Positions 7,516 to 14,838 are shown, counted from the first letter of the stretch. The stretch is DNA of 15,501 nt from CAZMCT01 sp964564785 (GCA_964564785.1 CAZMCT010000098.1:1-15501); one strand, 5' to 3'. Numbers and translations are program-made. Notes: generated from the sequence alone by a model not told the origin.

Positions 7516-7588
7516 GCGTGCCGCCCGTTAGGGCGCACGCGGCGGTTCGAGCGAACGGCCGCCATCCATTGACCGGGCGCACGCCCGG
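7516..7588 (-). promoter_or_regulatory. Three consecutive hairpins in the leader of the PEP-CTERM gene
   Basis: Within about 100 bases upstream of the start codon there are three stems. GCGTGC/GCACGC with inner GCCC/GGGC pairs span 7516-7540 (one bulged base, loop GTTA). GTTC/GAAC with outer GGCG/CGCC span 7541-7563. CCGGGC/GCCCGG span 7573-7588 with loop GCAC. Such a leader could be regulatory (attenuator or structured 5' UTR), or simply dispersed palindromic repeats. It does not match a riboswitch class I know. Confidence 0.45.
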
Positions 7589-7989
7589 CCTGACCGGCCA
7601 GAGCTGACGACCTCCCCAGCCATCTCCTCCAGAAATTCACTGTAACCCGATCCGTGAAGCGGTTCAAGCAGCGACTCCAGCGCTCGACCGACCCGCTGCT
7701 CGCGCCTGTGTCTCGCGCTCGCCCGGTTTGGAAAACAGCCGTTTTTATGTGACGTTCCGGACGGCCGCAGATTCTTTCGACCGAACACGAAAACGGAGCA
7801 TATCGAGCTAACGCTTTGCAAGACTTGCAGTAATGCGCACTGGCCGCAGCGTCGTAACCGGAGCGATGTCGGCACATTCCTCGGGGGCGCTGGACTTTGG
7901 TGCGAGGTGTGGCCTACCAGCTATTGAGTCCACCTTCCGCCTTCAAGGGAGCCGAAGTCGCGAAGGTTTGTTTGGACGCGCGCAGAGTT
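7589..7989. other. Non-coding stretch, lower GC in part, with a small dyad
   Basis: No protein-like frame was found here. From about 7640 to 7870 the base composition is visibly more AT-rich than in the neighbouring genes, which fits a promoter zone for the minus-strand PEP-CTERM gene and perhaps for a plus-strand transcript. A perfect dyad TGCAAG-A-CTTGCA (7817-7829) could be an operator. No promoter hexamer pair is convincing enough to call. Confidence 0.4.
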
Positions 7990-8025
7990 GGAGGACCGGC
8001 CCAGGGGTCGGTCCTCCGTTTTTTT
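7990..8025 (+). terminator. Rho-independent terminator-like hairpin
   Basis: A perfect 9-bp stem GGAGGACCG/CGGTCCTCC is followed after one G by seven T (8019-8025). This is a textbook intrinsic terminator on the plus strand, yet no plus-strand gene lies before it, so it would end a non-coding or unknown short transcript starting left of 7990. It doubles as stem 1 of the three-hairpin element. Confidence 0.6.
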
Positions 8026-8106
8026 GGGGGGCAGCACCATTGGCTCCCCTTGCGTGGTGCTTGCCCGGGCGGAGGCGCGCTCGTGAACGCGGGCTGCCCT
8101 CCGCCC
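7990..8106 (+). ncRNA. Three-hairpin element, copy 1 (candidate small RNA)
   Basis: Three adjacent stems. Stem 1 is GGAGGACCG (7990-7998) with CGGTCCTCC (8009-8017), followed by seven T. Stem 2 is AGCACCA (8033-8039) with TGGTGCT (8055-8061), its loop holding GGCTCCCCTT. Stem 3 is GGGCGGAG (8067-8074) with CTCCGCCC (8099-8106), plus inner CGCG/CGCG pairs. The same order of stems, with the same loop core, recurs at 8644-8763. No reading frame here is protein-like. Strand is inferred from T-runs. Function is unknown. Confidence 0.4.
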
Positions 8107-8130
8107 ATCATGCGTGTATCGCCTGAGCGT

Positions 8131-8231
8131 CCTCGCGCGGCGGCCGGTTTTCAGGTTCCACCAGCGACAGCAGCTATCGAACCGACCGTCCCCAGGCCTC
8201 GCGCAGCGGCCGATTTTCAGGTTCCAGCAGC
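8131..8231. repeat. 35-bp direct repeat, two copies
   Basis: Copies at 8131-8165 and 8197-8231 (period 66) differ at three of 35 bases; the shared core is TTTTCAGGTTCCA. On the minus strand they read WNLKTGRRAR and WNLKIGRCAR in the same frame, but the surrounding frame is not otherwise protein-like. Function unknown. Confidence 0.8.
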
Positions 8232-8326
8232 TGTGTCCACCGGTTGCCGCTGCGGCCGCGGGCCGTTGTAAAGATTTTTTTGAGGACGCGCTGGACTTCC
8301 TGCGAATCGTGGTCCTAACACTTAGT

Positions 8327-8381
8327 ACTCCTCCTCCTCTTGGGGCCGGCAATCGGCCCCTACAAAACTCCTCCTCCTCCT
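8327..8381. repeat. Hairpin bracketed by CTC-triplet direct repeats
   Basis: ACTCCTCCTCCTC occurs at 8327-8339 and again at 8367-8379. Between them is a perfect hairpin GGGGCCG (8342-8348), loop GCAAT, CGGCCCC (8354-8360). On the minus strand the flanks read as AGGAGGAGGAG, like repeated Shine-Dalgarno sequences, but no gene follows them. Confidence 0.7.
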
Positions 8382-8412
8382 GGGATCCGCCGAACGCGGG
8401 TCCCTTTTTTTT
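8382..8412 (+). terminator. Rho-independent terminator-like hairpin
   Basis: GGGATCCGC (8382-8390) pairs with GCGGGTCCC (8396-8404) over 9 bp with one G-T pair, loop CGAAC, followed directly by eight T (8405-8412). Orientation is plus strand. No protein gene precedes it on that strand, which points to an unannotated non-coding transcript. Confidence 0.65.
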
Positions 8413-8643
8413 CGCCACGGCTGAATACGGTAATCGCCGCCGGCCAGGTGCGGCAGCCGGGGTCGTGCGCGCAAACGGTTGCGGCATCCGGGCCGCGAAA
8501 GTCGAGATTGCCGTGCCGAATTGCGGTCGAACTAACGAAATGCTCAATCTGGACTGGACTCCGGGCGGATGGGTGACCTAGAAAACAACAGGGAGTCGCG
8601 ACTCTCCGACAGCACTCCTAAGACCGTCGCGAGTGCTAAAGCA

Positions 8644-8763
8644 GGCGAGGACCAGCTTGCGCCGGTCCTCGCCGCAAGTGCACCACCCGGCTCCCCTTTG
8701 AGGTGGTGCGACCGTTGGCGGGCGGGCACTCGTCCAAGGCGAGCTGCCCACCGCCACTTTTTT
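8644..8763 (+). ncRNA. Three-hairpin element, copy 2, ending in a terminator-like stem (candidate small RNA)
   Basis: Stem 1 is GGCGAGGACC (8644-8653) with GGTCCTCGCC (8664-8673). Stem 2 is GCACCACC (8680-8687) with GGTGGTGC (8702-8709), and its 14-base loop holds GGCTCCCCTT. Stem 3 is GGCGG/CCGCC (8717-8721 with 8751-8755), continued by GGGCA/TGCCC and CTCG/CGAG, and followed by six T (8758-8763). A further hairpin AGCACTC/GAGTGCT (8611-8617 with 8631-8637) lies just upstream. Order, stem cores and loop match copy 1 at 7990-8106, while the stems differ by changes that keep pairing. The plus strand is favoured by the terminal T-run. No known RNA family is recognised. Confidence 0.45.
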
Positions 8764-9005
8764 AGGTCACAGTCGCATTGCCCCCGCGCCTTTCCGCTCC
8801 AATTACGGGTTCGGGACGCCTCCAGCCTCCCTTTACCACATTCTAACGGCATTCCTCGGGAGGGACAACCGTTCCCGGCCCGAACGCGGATGATTGTTCC
8901 CATAATAGTTCGACCCAAACCTCAGTGCAACGAAAAACGGGCGCGTGTACGAATGCGTGTCGTGCTTGAGCCGCGCAAATGTTGAACAAACCGCAAGTTA
9001 TCCGC
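8764..9005. other. Non-coding stretch, lower GC toward the right
   Basis: No protein-like frame. From about 8885 to 9005 the sequence is noticeably less GC-rich than the genes around it. A short AACGG/CCGTT pairing (about 8841-8873) is present. I see no convincing promoter, and no plus-strand gene starts to its right because moxR lies on the minus strand. Confidence 0.4.
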
Positions 9006-9112
9006 GTTGAAAAAGGGGGCAGGCATCGCGGGAGTCAGCGGGGAGTAGGAGCACAGGTTAATCACTTGAACCAGGATCCTGGTTTGGCGTCGAGCCAGCC
9101 CCCTTCTTCAAC
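9006..9112. repeat. 107-bp segment bounded by a 19-bp inverted repeat, with an inner 16-bp palindrome
   Basis: The left arm 9006-9024 (GTTGAAAAAGGGGGCAGGC) and the right arm 9094-9112 are reverse complements at 17 of 19 positions. Inside lies the perfect palindrome AACCAGGATCCTGGTT (9069-9084). It begins 6 bases beyond the moxR stop codon on the minus strand, so it may be a transcript-end structure. A small non-autonomous inverted-repeat element is an alternative, but no flanking target duplication is visible. Confidence 0.65.
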
Positions 9113-9118
9113 GGGTGG

Positions 9119-10117
<999 letters not shown>

Positions 10118-10124
10118 GATGAGG

Positions 10125-10130
10125 CTCCCT
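10125..10130 (-). promoter_or_regulatory. Shine-Dalgarno of the MoxR gene
   Basis: AGGGAG on the minus strand, seven bases before the ATG at 10117. Confidence 0.65.
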
Positions 10131-10213
10131 GGTCTGTGAAGAAGGCAGAAGGTACCGAAAGGGACACAAGGATCAAGGGCGGCGCCACGAACCCGGCGCG
10201 CCAGCCGGCCGGC

Positions 10214-11263
10214 TCACAACGCGCGGCGCTCGGCGGGCGGCGCGGCGGGCTGCGAGTTGGCCGCGGAGTCGTGGCGGCGCAGGATAGCGCGGACGCGTTC
10301 GTCGGGCGAGTAGCGGAGCGCGAAGCGGGCGTTGTGAGCCACGATCGGTGCCGGGCTGGCGAGCAGCTCGATCAGCCGGTCGCGGACCGCCGGGTCGGGC
10401 GACGAACCGAGTCGGAGGCAGGCAGCCCGCACGAGGTTGTAGTCGCAGGTGGTGAGGCGGAATAGCGCGCCTTCCGTTGGGGGCTGGTGTCGGTCCGTAA
10501 CCGCGTTCGCAACTGACATGCCCGCCGCGTCACCCGCCCACCTCCAGGCGAAGCTGCACAAGCGGGCGGATTTGTCGTCGCGGCGCTCCCTCGCAAGACA
10601 GAGCCGTCGGTCCGTGCTCGCTCGAATCGGCTGCTCGTCGGGCACGCATTCCCAGACGTTCGCGTAGCGGCGGCCGAGCAGCGGCCAGAGCGATTCCTGC
10701 TGTGCCCGCAACGGTCGTGCCACCGCCGCGCCGCCGGTCCGTCGCGCACGCCACCAAGCCTGGAGCGCGGAACGGTCGCGCTCGAGGTCGACGCCAGCCG
10801 CGGCGCGGTGGTCGAACTCGGCGGGGTACAGGTCACGCAGCCGGCGCGGCGTCGTGCCGGGCGGGATGACGACGGGGCCGAGTCGCCGCCCGCCGGCTTT
10901 CGGATCGAAGTGTAGGAGGCCGAAGGTCGTCTCGTAGGCGTTGAGCGTGAGCGGTGGTGGACGGGTGAGCGGGTCGGCGAGCAGCCGGACCAGCGAGGTG
11001 TGCAGGAGGACGTTGAGATCGCCGGGTGCGGCGGGGCGCGTCATGGCGGGCTGCTGCATGAGCCAGTCGAGCACGTCGGGGCCCAGGGCCAGGAGCTGGT
11101 TGTACGCGTCGGTCCAGACCACGTCGGGGTTGAGCGTCAGGAGCGGCCGGGCGGTCGCGGCGATAGTCCGTGCGCCGGGTGCGGGCTGGGGAGCGGCGCA
11201 GCCGCTTAAGAGGAGGAAGAGCGAACAGGCCAGGAAGCGCGAAAGGGGAGCGTTGGGTGTCAC
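10214..11263 (-). CDS. Predicted lipoprotein with a C-terminal HEAT-like segment
   Basis: Unknown protein, 349 aa if it starts at the GTG at 11263. That start gives a lipoprotein signal: SRFLACSLFLLLSGC, lipobox LSGC with Cys22, then a Pro/Ala linker. So it is probably anchored in a membrane facing the periplasm. The frame is open upstream to 11614, but that part crosses a dispersed repeat and overlaps the opposite-strand ndk gene, so it is rejected. The Shine-Dalgarno for the GTG is weak. Residues about 285-335 (RAACLRLGSSPDPAVRDRLIELL and following) look like paired helices of a HEAT/Armadillo repeat, a type used for protein contacts. The middle (about 190-270) is Arg-rich and not recognisable. 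It precedes the MoxR gene on the same strand with a 96-base gap, so it may be functionally linked. Function is not assigned. Confidence 0.75.
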   Translation of the reverse strand: MTPNAPLSRFLACSLFLLLSGCAAPQPAPGARTIAATARPLLTLNPDVVWTDAYNQLLALGPDVLDWLMQQPAMTRPAAPGDLNVLLHTSLVRLLADPLTRPPPLTLNAYETTFGLLHFDPKAGGRRLGPVVIPPGTTPRRLRDLYPAEFDHRAAAGVDLERDRSALQAWWRARRTGGAAVARPLRAQQESLWPLLGRRYANVWECVPDEQPIRASTDRRLCLARERRDDKSARLCSFAWRWAGDAAGMSVANAVTDRHQPPTEGALFRLTTCDYNLVRAACLRLGSSPDPAVRDRLIELLASPAPIVAHNARFALRYSPDERVRAILRRHDSAANSQPAAPPAERRAL

Positions 11264-11307
11264 TTTGCCCGCCGAGCGCGGCCCGGTTCCACGTCGGTCG
11301 CGGTGGG

Positions 11308-11348
11308 GATCTGCTCGCAACGGCAGGGCGGGGGTTGCTCGGAATGAC
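11308..11348 (-). repeat. Degenerate copy of the GTCATTCC/GGAAT dispersed repeat
   Basis: GATCTGCTCGCAACGGCAGG ... TTGCTCGGAATGAC aligns with the leftward copies at 951-992 and 3162-3206, with many changes in the centre. It lies in the divergent gap between the lipoprotein gene and ndk. A further scrap GCTCGGGATGG follows near 11382. Confidence 0.55.
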
Positions 11349-11488
11349 CAGGGGGGGCCTGCACGGGATGAGAAACGCGCTGCTCGGGATGGCACACAGG
11401 TTGTACTCAAACTCCACACCCGGCGGCCGGCGCAGGCGTGACAGCCATGCGATCTCACGCCCTCGCTTTCGCGGTCCGGCCCGCACGC

Positions 11489-11516
11489 TACAATGCGGCG
11501 CTTCCGACCGGTCGGA
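11489..11516 (+). promoter_or_regulatory. Possible -10 box and operator-like palindrome before ndk
   Basis: TACAAT (11489-11494) resembles a -10 hexamer. The 14-base perfect palindrome TCCGACCGGTCGGA (11503-11516) follows about where transcription would begin, 15 bases before the ndk start codon. No good -35 hexamer is visible at the right distance, so the promoter call is weak; the palindrome itself is certain. Confidence 0.35.
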
Positions 11517-11531
11517 GGCACGGGAGAGTAT

Positions 11532-11984
11532 ATGGAACAGACGCTGATTATCTTCAAGCCGGATGCCATCCACCGCAACTTGGTGGGCCGGATCTTGACG
11601 CGGTTCGAGGACAAGGGGCTGCGGATCGTGGCGCTGAAGCTCCAGCAGTCGCCGCGGGCGCAGGTGGAGCAGCACTACGAAGTGCACCGCGAGCGGCCGT
11701 TCTACCGCGCGCTAGTGGAGTTCATGACGAGCGGTCCGGTGATCCTGGCCGTGCTGGAAGGTCCGGAGGCGATCGCCGTGGTGCGGAACCTGGTGGGGGC
11801 GACGAACGGGCGCAAGGCGGCCCCGGGCACGATCCGCGGGGATTTCGGGCTCGACCAGCAGTACAACCTCGTGCACGCCAGCGACGGGGCGGAGACGGCG
11901 CGGAGCGAGATTGCGCTGTTCTTCCGGCCGGAAGAGTTGGTGCGGTACGAGCGGGCGGCGGACCGGTGGGTGGTCAGCGGGTAA
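11532..11984 (+). CDS. ndk: Nucleoside diphosphate kinase
   Basis: Cytoplasmic enzyme that moves the gamma-phosphate of ATP to other (d)NDPs through a phosphohistidine. 150 aa, close to the usual 140-150. The start ATG at 11532 has GGGAG five bases upstream, and the protein opens with the family hallmark MEQTLIIFKPDA (Lys9 binds phosphate). Arg/Asn segment VRNLVGATNGRKAAPGTIRGDF spans 84-105, and the active-site motif NLVHASDGAETARSEIALFF holds the catalytic His115. The C-terminal tail is short and standard. It stands alone, with its own upstream region shared with a divergent lipoprotein gene, and the superoxide dismutase gene starts about 100 bases downstream on the same strand. Nothing is missing from the catalytic set. 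Confidence 0.98.
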   Translation: MEQTLIIFKPDAIHRNLVGRILTRFEDKGLRIVALKLQQSPRAQVEQHYEVHRERPFYRALVEFMTSGPVILAVLEGPEAIAVVRNLVGATNGRKAAPGTIRGDFGLDQQYNLVHASDGAETARSEIALFFRPEELVRYERAADRWVVSG

Positions 11985-12087
11985 AGGGGGAATCGGAATG
12001 CAGAACTCGCGATGCTGATGGCTGCATGACGGACGGCGGTTGCAGAGCGCGCGAAGCCGAGGTTTCGGGCTCGAATGGAGATCGGAG

Positions 12088-12825
12088 ATGGCGATGTCAC
12101 GACGGGACATGCTGGGTTCGGCGGCGGTGGTCGGGGGCTGGATGGTGTTGGGGGGCAAGGCGTTCGCGCAGGACACGAAGGCGGCCGGGGGCGGTGGCGG
12201 GGCGCAAGGGCCGTACCAGTTGCCGCCGCTGCCGTACGGCTACGCGGACCTCGAGCCGTTCATGGACGCCCAGACGCTCAAGCTGCACCACGACATCCAC
12301 CACGCCGGGTACGTGAAGGGGGCGAACGCGGGCGTCGCCGAGCTGGAGCAGATTCGCCAGCAGGGCGGGGACGCGATCCAGCGGGTGCGGGCGGTGACGC
12401 AGGCCCTGGCGTTCAACCTCTCGGGGCACGTGCTGCACACGTTGTTCTGGGAGAGCATGAAGAAGGATGGCGGCGGCGACCCGCCGGCCGGCAGCCAGAC
12501 CGCCAAGCTCATCCAGCGGGACTTCGGCAATTTGGAGGCGTTCCGGGCGCAGTTGGCGGCGGCCGCGGCACAGGTGCAGGGCAGTGGGTGGGCGGTGCTG
12601 TGCTGGGAGCCGCTGGCCCGGCGGCTGCTGGTGCTCCAGGCCGAAAAGCACGAGAACCAGGGCGTGTGGGGTGCGGTGCCGCTGCTGGCGCTGGACGTGT
12701 GGGAGCACGCGTACTACTTGAAGTACCAGAACAAGCGGACCGAGTTCATCCAGGCGTTCCTGCAACTGGTGAACTGGGACGCGGTCGAGCAGCGGCTCGT
12801 GGCCGCTCTCAAGAGCAGCGAGTAG
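12088..12825 (+). CDS. Tat-exported Fe/Mn-type superoxide dismutase
   Basis: Converts superoxide to oxygen and hydrogen peroxide. 245 aa from the ATG at 12088; another ATG at 12094 also has a GGAG at good spacing. The N-terminus MAMSRRDMLGSAAVVGGWMVLGGKAFAQ is a twin-arginine signal (SRRDML), so the enzyme should be folded with metal in the cytoplasm and exported. The mature part keeps all four metal ligands of the family: His67 in LKLHHDIHH, His117 in SGHVLHTLFW, Asp203 and His207 in DVWEHAYY, plus Tyr75. Two departures stand out. The Asn before the second ligand His is Leu116, and near 188 a His (EKHEN) stands where Mn enzymes of the E. coli type have the outer-sphere Gln; some actinobacterial and archaeal Fe enzymes also carry His there. 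Metal choice therefore cannot be assigned from sequence. Confidence 0.95.
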   Translation: MAMSRRDMLGSAAVVGGWMVLGGKAFAQDTKAAGGGGGAQGPYQLPPLPYGYADLEPFMDAQTLKLHHDIHHAGYVKGANAGVAELEQIRQQGGDAIQRVRAVTQALAFNLSGHVLHTLFWESMKKDGGGDPPAGSQTAKLIQRDFGNLEAFRAQLAAAAAQVQGSGWAVLCWEPLARRLLVLQAEKHENQGVWGAVPLLALDVWEHAYYLKYQNKRTEFIQAFLQLVNWDAVEQRLVAALKSSE

Positions 12826-13058
12826 CCGGTCGCGCGCGGAACCTTGCAGCGTCCGCCCCGGGCAGCCCGGCGCGGTGTCGAAGCCGCGGCACCGCTCCGT
12901 CTGCGCACCGTCCACCGCGCCCGGATTCGTCGTTCGTCTCCGGCCGACCGCTTTTCGCGTAGCCGCGCGCCGCGCGACCTGCGACTCGCCGGTCGCCACT
13001 CACTCCCCCTTGCGCGCTACTCGCCGCTCGCTGCCAAGTTCGCTATTCTCCGCTGCTG
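12826..13058. other. Gap between the dismutase and glycosyltransferase genes
   Basis: No gene seen. A GCGGTG/CACCGC stem (12872-12877 with 12890-12895) may end the dismutase transcript, though no T-run follows. From about 12983 the sequence has imperfect ACTCGCC-type microrepeats up to the next start codon. Confidence 0.35.
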
Positions 13059-14828
13059 ATGACTGCTTCCGTCACGAGCGATGGTTCGGCGGTGCTGCGC
13101 ACCCGCGGTGGCCCGGTCAACGGCACGTCGCTTCCCGTGCTCGTCCTTTGCATGCTGCTGACGATCGCGCCGCTGATCGCCCTTTCGCAGGTGCTGGCCT
13201 GGTGGCGGACCGACGTCGTCGACGACCAGATGTTCGGCTATTTCGGCTGGCGGATCGCGAACGGCGCCACCGTCTACCTCGACGTGTGGGACAACAAGCC
13301 GCCCGGCATCTACTGGATCAACGCCCTCGGTATGCTGCTCGGGGGCGGCAGCTACTACGGCGTGGTCGCGATGTGCGTCCTCGCGCTGCTGGTTGCGCAT
13401 ACGGCGTTCTTCATCGCCGCCGCCTCGGTCTATCACCGGGGCGCCGCGGCCGTCACGACCATTCTGCTGAGTTTCTATCTCACCCACCCGTTCTACACCG
13501 GGGGCACGAACCGCACCGAGACGTTCCTCGTCGCCTGCGAGCTGACCGCGCTGGCCTGCTACCTGCACGGGTGGATCCGTGACCGCGGGTGGAAATGGTA
13601 CGCGGCCGGAGTGCTGTGCGGTGCGGCGTTCCTTTTCAAACAGGTCGGGCTGGCACTCTGGGGCAGCCTCGGGTTGCACCTGATCATCCTGATGGTCGCG
13701 CGGCGCCTGTCGGCCGCGAGCGGCGTGCGGCGCGGGCTGCTGCTGCTCGCGGGTGCGGCTAGCACGGTCGCCGTGGCGGCGGCCGCTCTCGCGGCGCAGG
13801 GGGCCCTGGGCGCGGCGTGGTTCGCGACGTTCACGTTCAACGGCGCGTACTTCAGCCAGGGCGTGAGCCAGTTTCCGTACAACTACGTCACGTACATGCT
13901 GGAGCGCGACCACATCTACCCGATCCTGCTGCTGCCCCTGCTGATGGCGGCCGCGGCGTGGATTCACGCGGTGCTCTGGGCGCTGCGGCCGGCTTACCGC
14001 CCGACCGACATTGCGGCGGCGCTGGCGCCGAAGCGGCCGACGTGCCCGGCGCCGGTGCTGCTGTTCACGCTCTGGCTGGCGGTGGCGTTTTACGGGGCGC
14101 TGCTGAGCCCGCACGGGTTCCGGCACTACCTGGTGCCCGTGATTCCGCCGCTGCTGATGATCGCCGGCTATCTGGTGAATGCGCTGCGGGCCGAGATGAA
14201 GCTGCTCCGCCGCATGCAGCAGCGGGCGTGGGTGACGGCCGCGTTCGTGGCGATGGCCTACTTCGCGTGGGGGGCGGTGCGGCTGCAATTCGAGGGCTTC
14301 GCGCGGGTCTGGGTGGCGCGGATCGACCCGTGGTTGAACCAGGTCGGCACCTACGAGCCGGCGCACTGGGAGGTCGTTGGCGACGCGGTCGCACGCTGGT
14401 CGGGGCCGGCGGACCGCATCCACTGCTGGGGTTACATGCCCGGGGTCTATCTCCAGGCCCGGCGGATCAACGCCTCGCGCTTCACCACGACCGAGAAGGT
14501 CGGCCAGGTCGGCGCGGGCGCGCGATTCGTGCTCGACGAGCTTGTGCAGACGCTCCGCGACCGGCCGCCCGAGCTGCTGACCATCACCGCCGAAGATTAC
14601 CTGTGGCTGCACGGCCGCAGCCAGCGCGGCATCCCCACCGACGTCGAGTTGGGCGGCTGGATCGACGAGACGTACACGCTGGTGCAGGAGATTCCGAGGT
14701 TCGGGACGGTGTACATCTACAAGCGCCGCGACCTCGTCGACGGCGACGCGGCCACCCGGCCGGCTACCGCGCCCGGCGCGGTGGACGAACGGCTCCGCAA
14801 CGCCGAGCGCGACCGGCTGCGCGAATAG
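13059..14828 (+). CDS. Multi-pass membrane glycosyltransferase, GT39/ArnT-like (GT-C fold)
   Basis: Predicted polyprenyl-phosphate-sugar-dependent glycosyltransferase that adds a sugar to protein or lipid on the outer side of the cytoplasmic membrane. 589 aa. A first membrane segment (residues 24-46) leads to VVDDQMFGYFGWRIANGATVYLDVWDNKPPG (53-83). The acidic pair Asp55-Asp56 and the Lys-Pro-Pro at 80-82 match the first periplasmic loop of PMT/ArnT enzymes. NRTETF (151-156) and FRHYL (354-358) are further family-like positions. About 9-11 hydrophobic segments follow to residue 410, then a soluble C-terminal domain of about 170 residues. No clear Shine-Dalgarno precedes the ATG at 13059, though TATTCT sits about 12 bases ahead. 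The holo-ACP synthase gene begins 10 bases after the stop, suggesting one operon. Acceptor and donor are unknown. Confidence 0.85.
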   Translation: MTASVTSDGSAVLRTRGGPVNGTSLPVLVLCMLLTIAPLIALSQVLAWWRTDVVDDQMFGYFGWRIANGATVYLDVWDNKPPGIYWINALGMLLGGGSYYGVVAMCVLALLVAHTAFFIAAASVYHRGAAAVTTILLSFYLTHPFYTGGTNRTETFLVACELTALACYLHGWIRDRGWKWYAAGVLCGAAFLFKQVGLALWGSLGLHLIILMVARRLSAASGVRRGLLLLAGAASTVAVAAAALAAQGALGAAWFATFTFNGAYFSQGVSQFPYNYVTYMLERDHIYPILLLPLLMAAAAWIHAVLWALRPAYRPTDIAAALAPKRPTCPAPVLLFTLWLAVAFYGALLSPHGFRHYLVPVIPPLLMIAGYLVNALRAEMKLLRRMQQRAWVTAAFVAMAYFAWGAVRLQFEGFARVWVARIDPWLNQVGTYEPAHWEVVGDAVARWSGPADRIHCWGYMPGVYLQARRINASRFTTTEKVGQVGAGARFVLDELVQTLRDRPPELLTITAEDYLWLHGRSQRGIPTDVELGGWIDETYTLVQEIPRFGTVYIYKRRDLVDGDAATRPATAPGAVDERLRNAERDRLRE

Positions 14829-14838
14829 CGGGAATCCT

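Noticed and set aside
7541..7563. tRNA T-arm-like GGTTCGAGC
   Set aside because: No acceptor, anticodon or D-arm could be fitted around it.
8131..8231. CRISPR array
   Set aside because: Only two imperfect 35-bp copies with one 31-bp spacer and no cas genes; not an array.
7897..8271. A 124-codon plus-strand open frame
   Set aside because: It covers the three-hairpin element and a terminator T-run; composition is not protein-like.
7921..8547. A 208-codon minus-strand open frame in the gene-free island
   Set aside because: It runs through several hairpins, T-runs and the 35-bp repeats, has no recognisable domain and no good ribosome-binding site.
9006..9112. Bacterial SRP (4.5S) RNA
   Set aside because: Length and hairpin shape are similar, but the conserved GGAAG/AGCAGCC apical motif is absent on both strands.
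11264..11614. Upstream extension of the lipoprotein gene to 11614
   Set aside because: It would overlap ndk on the other strand, crosses a dispersed repeat and would bury the lipoprotein signal inside the protein.
13017..14612. A 531-codon minus-strand open frame opposite the glycosyltransferase
   Set aside because: Arg/His/Gln-rich shadow of a well-supported membrane protein gene.
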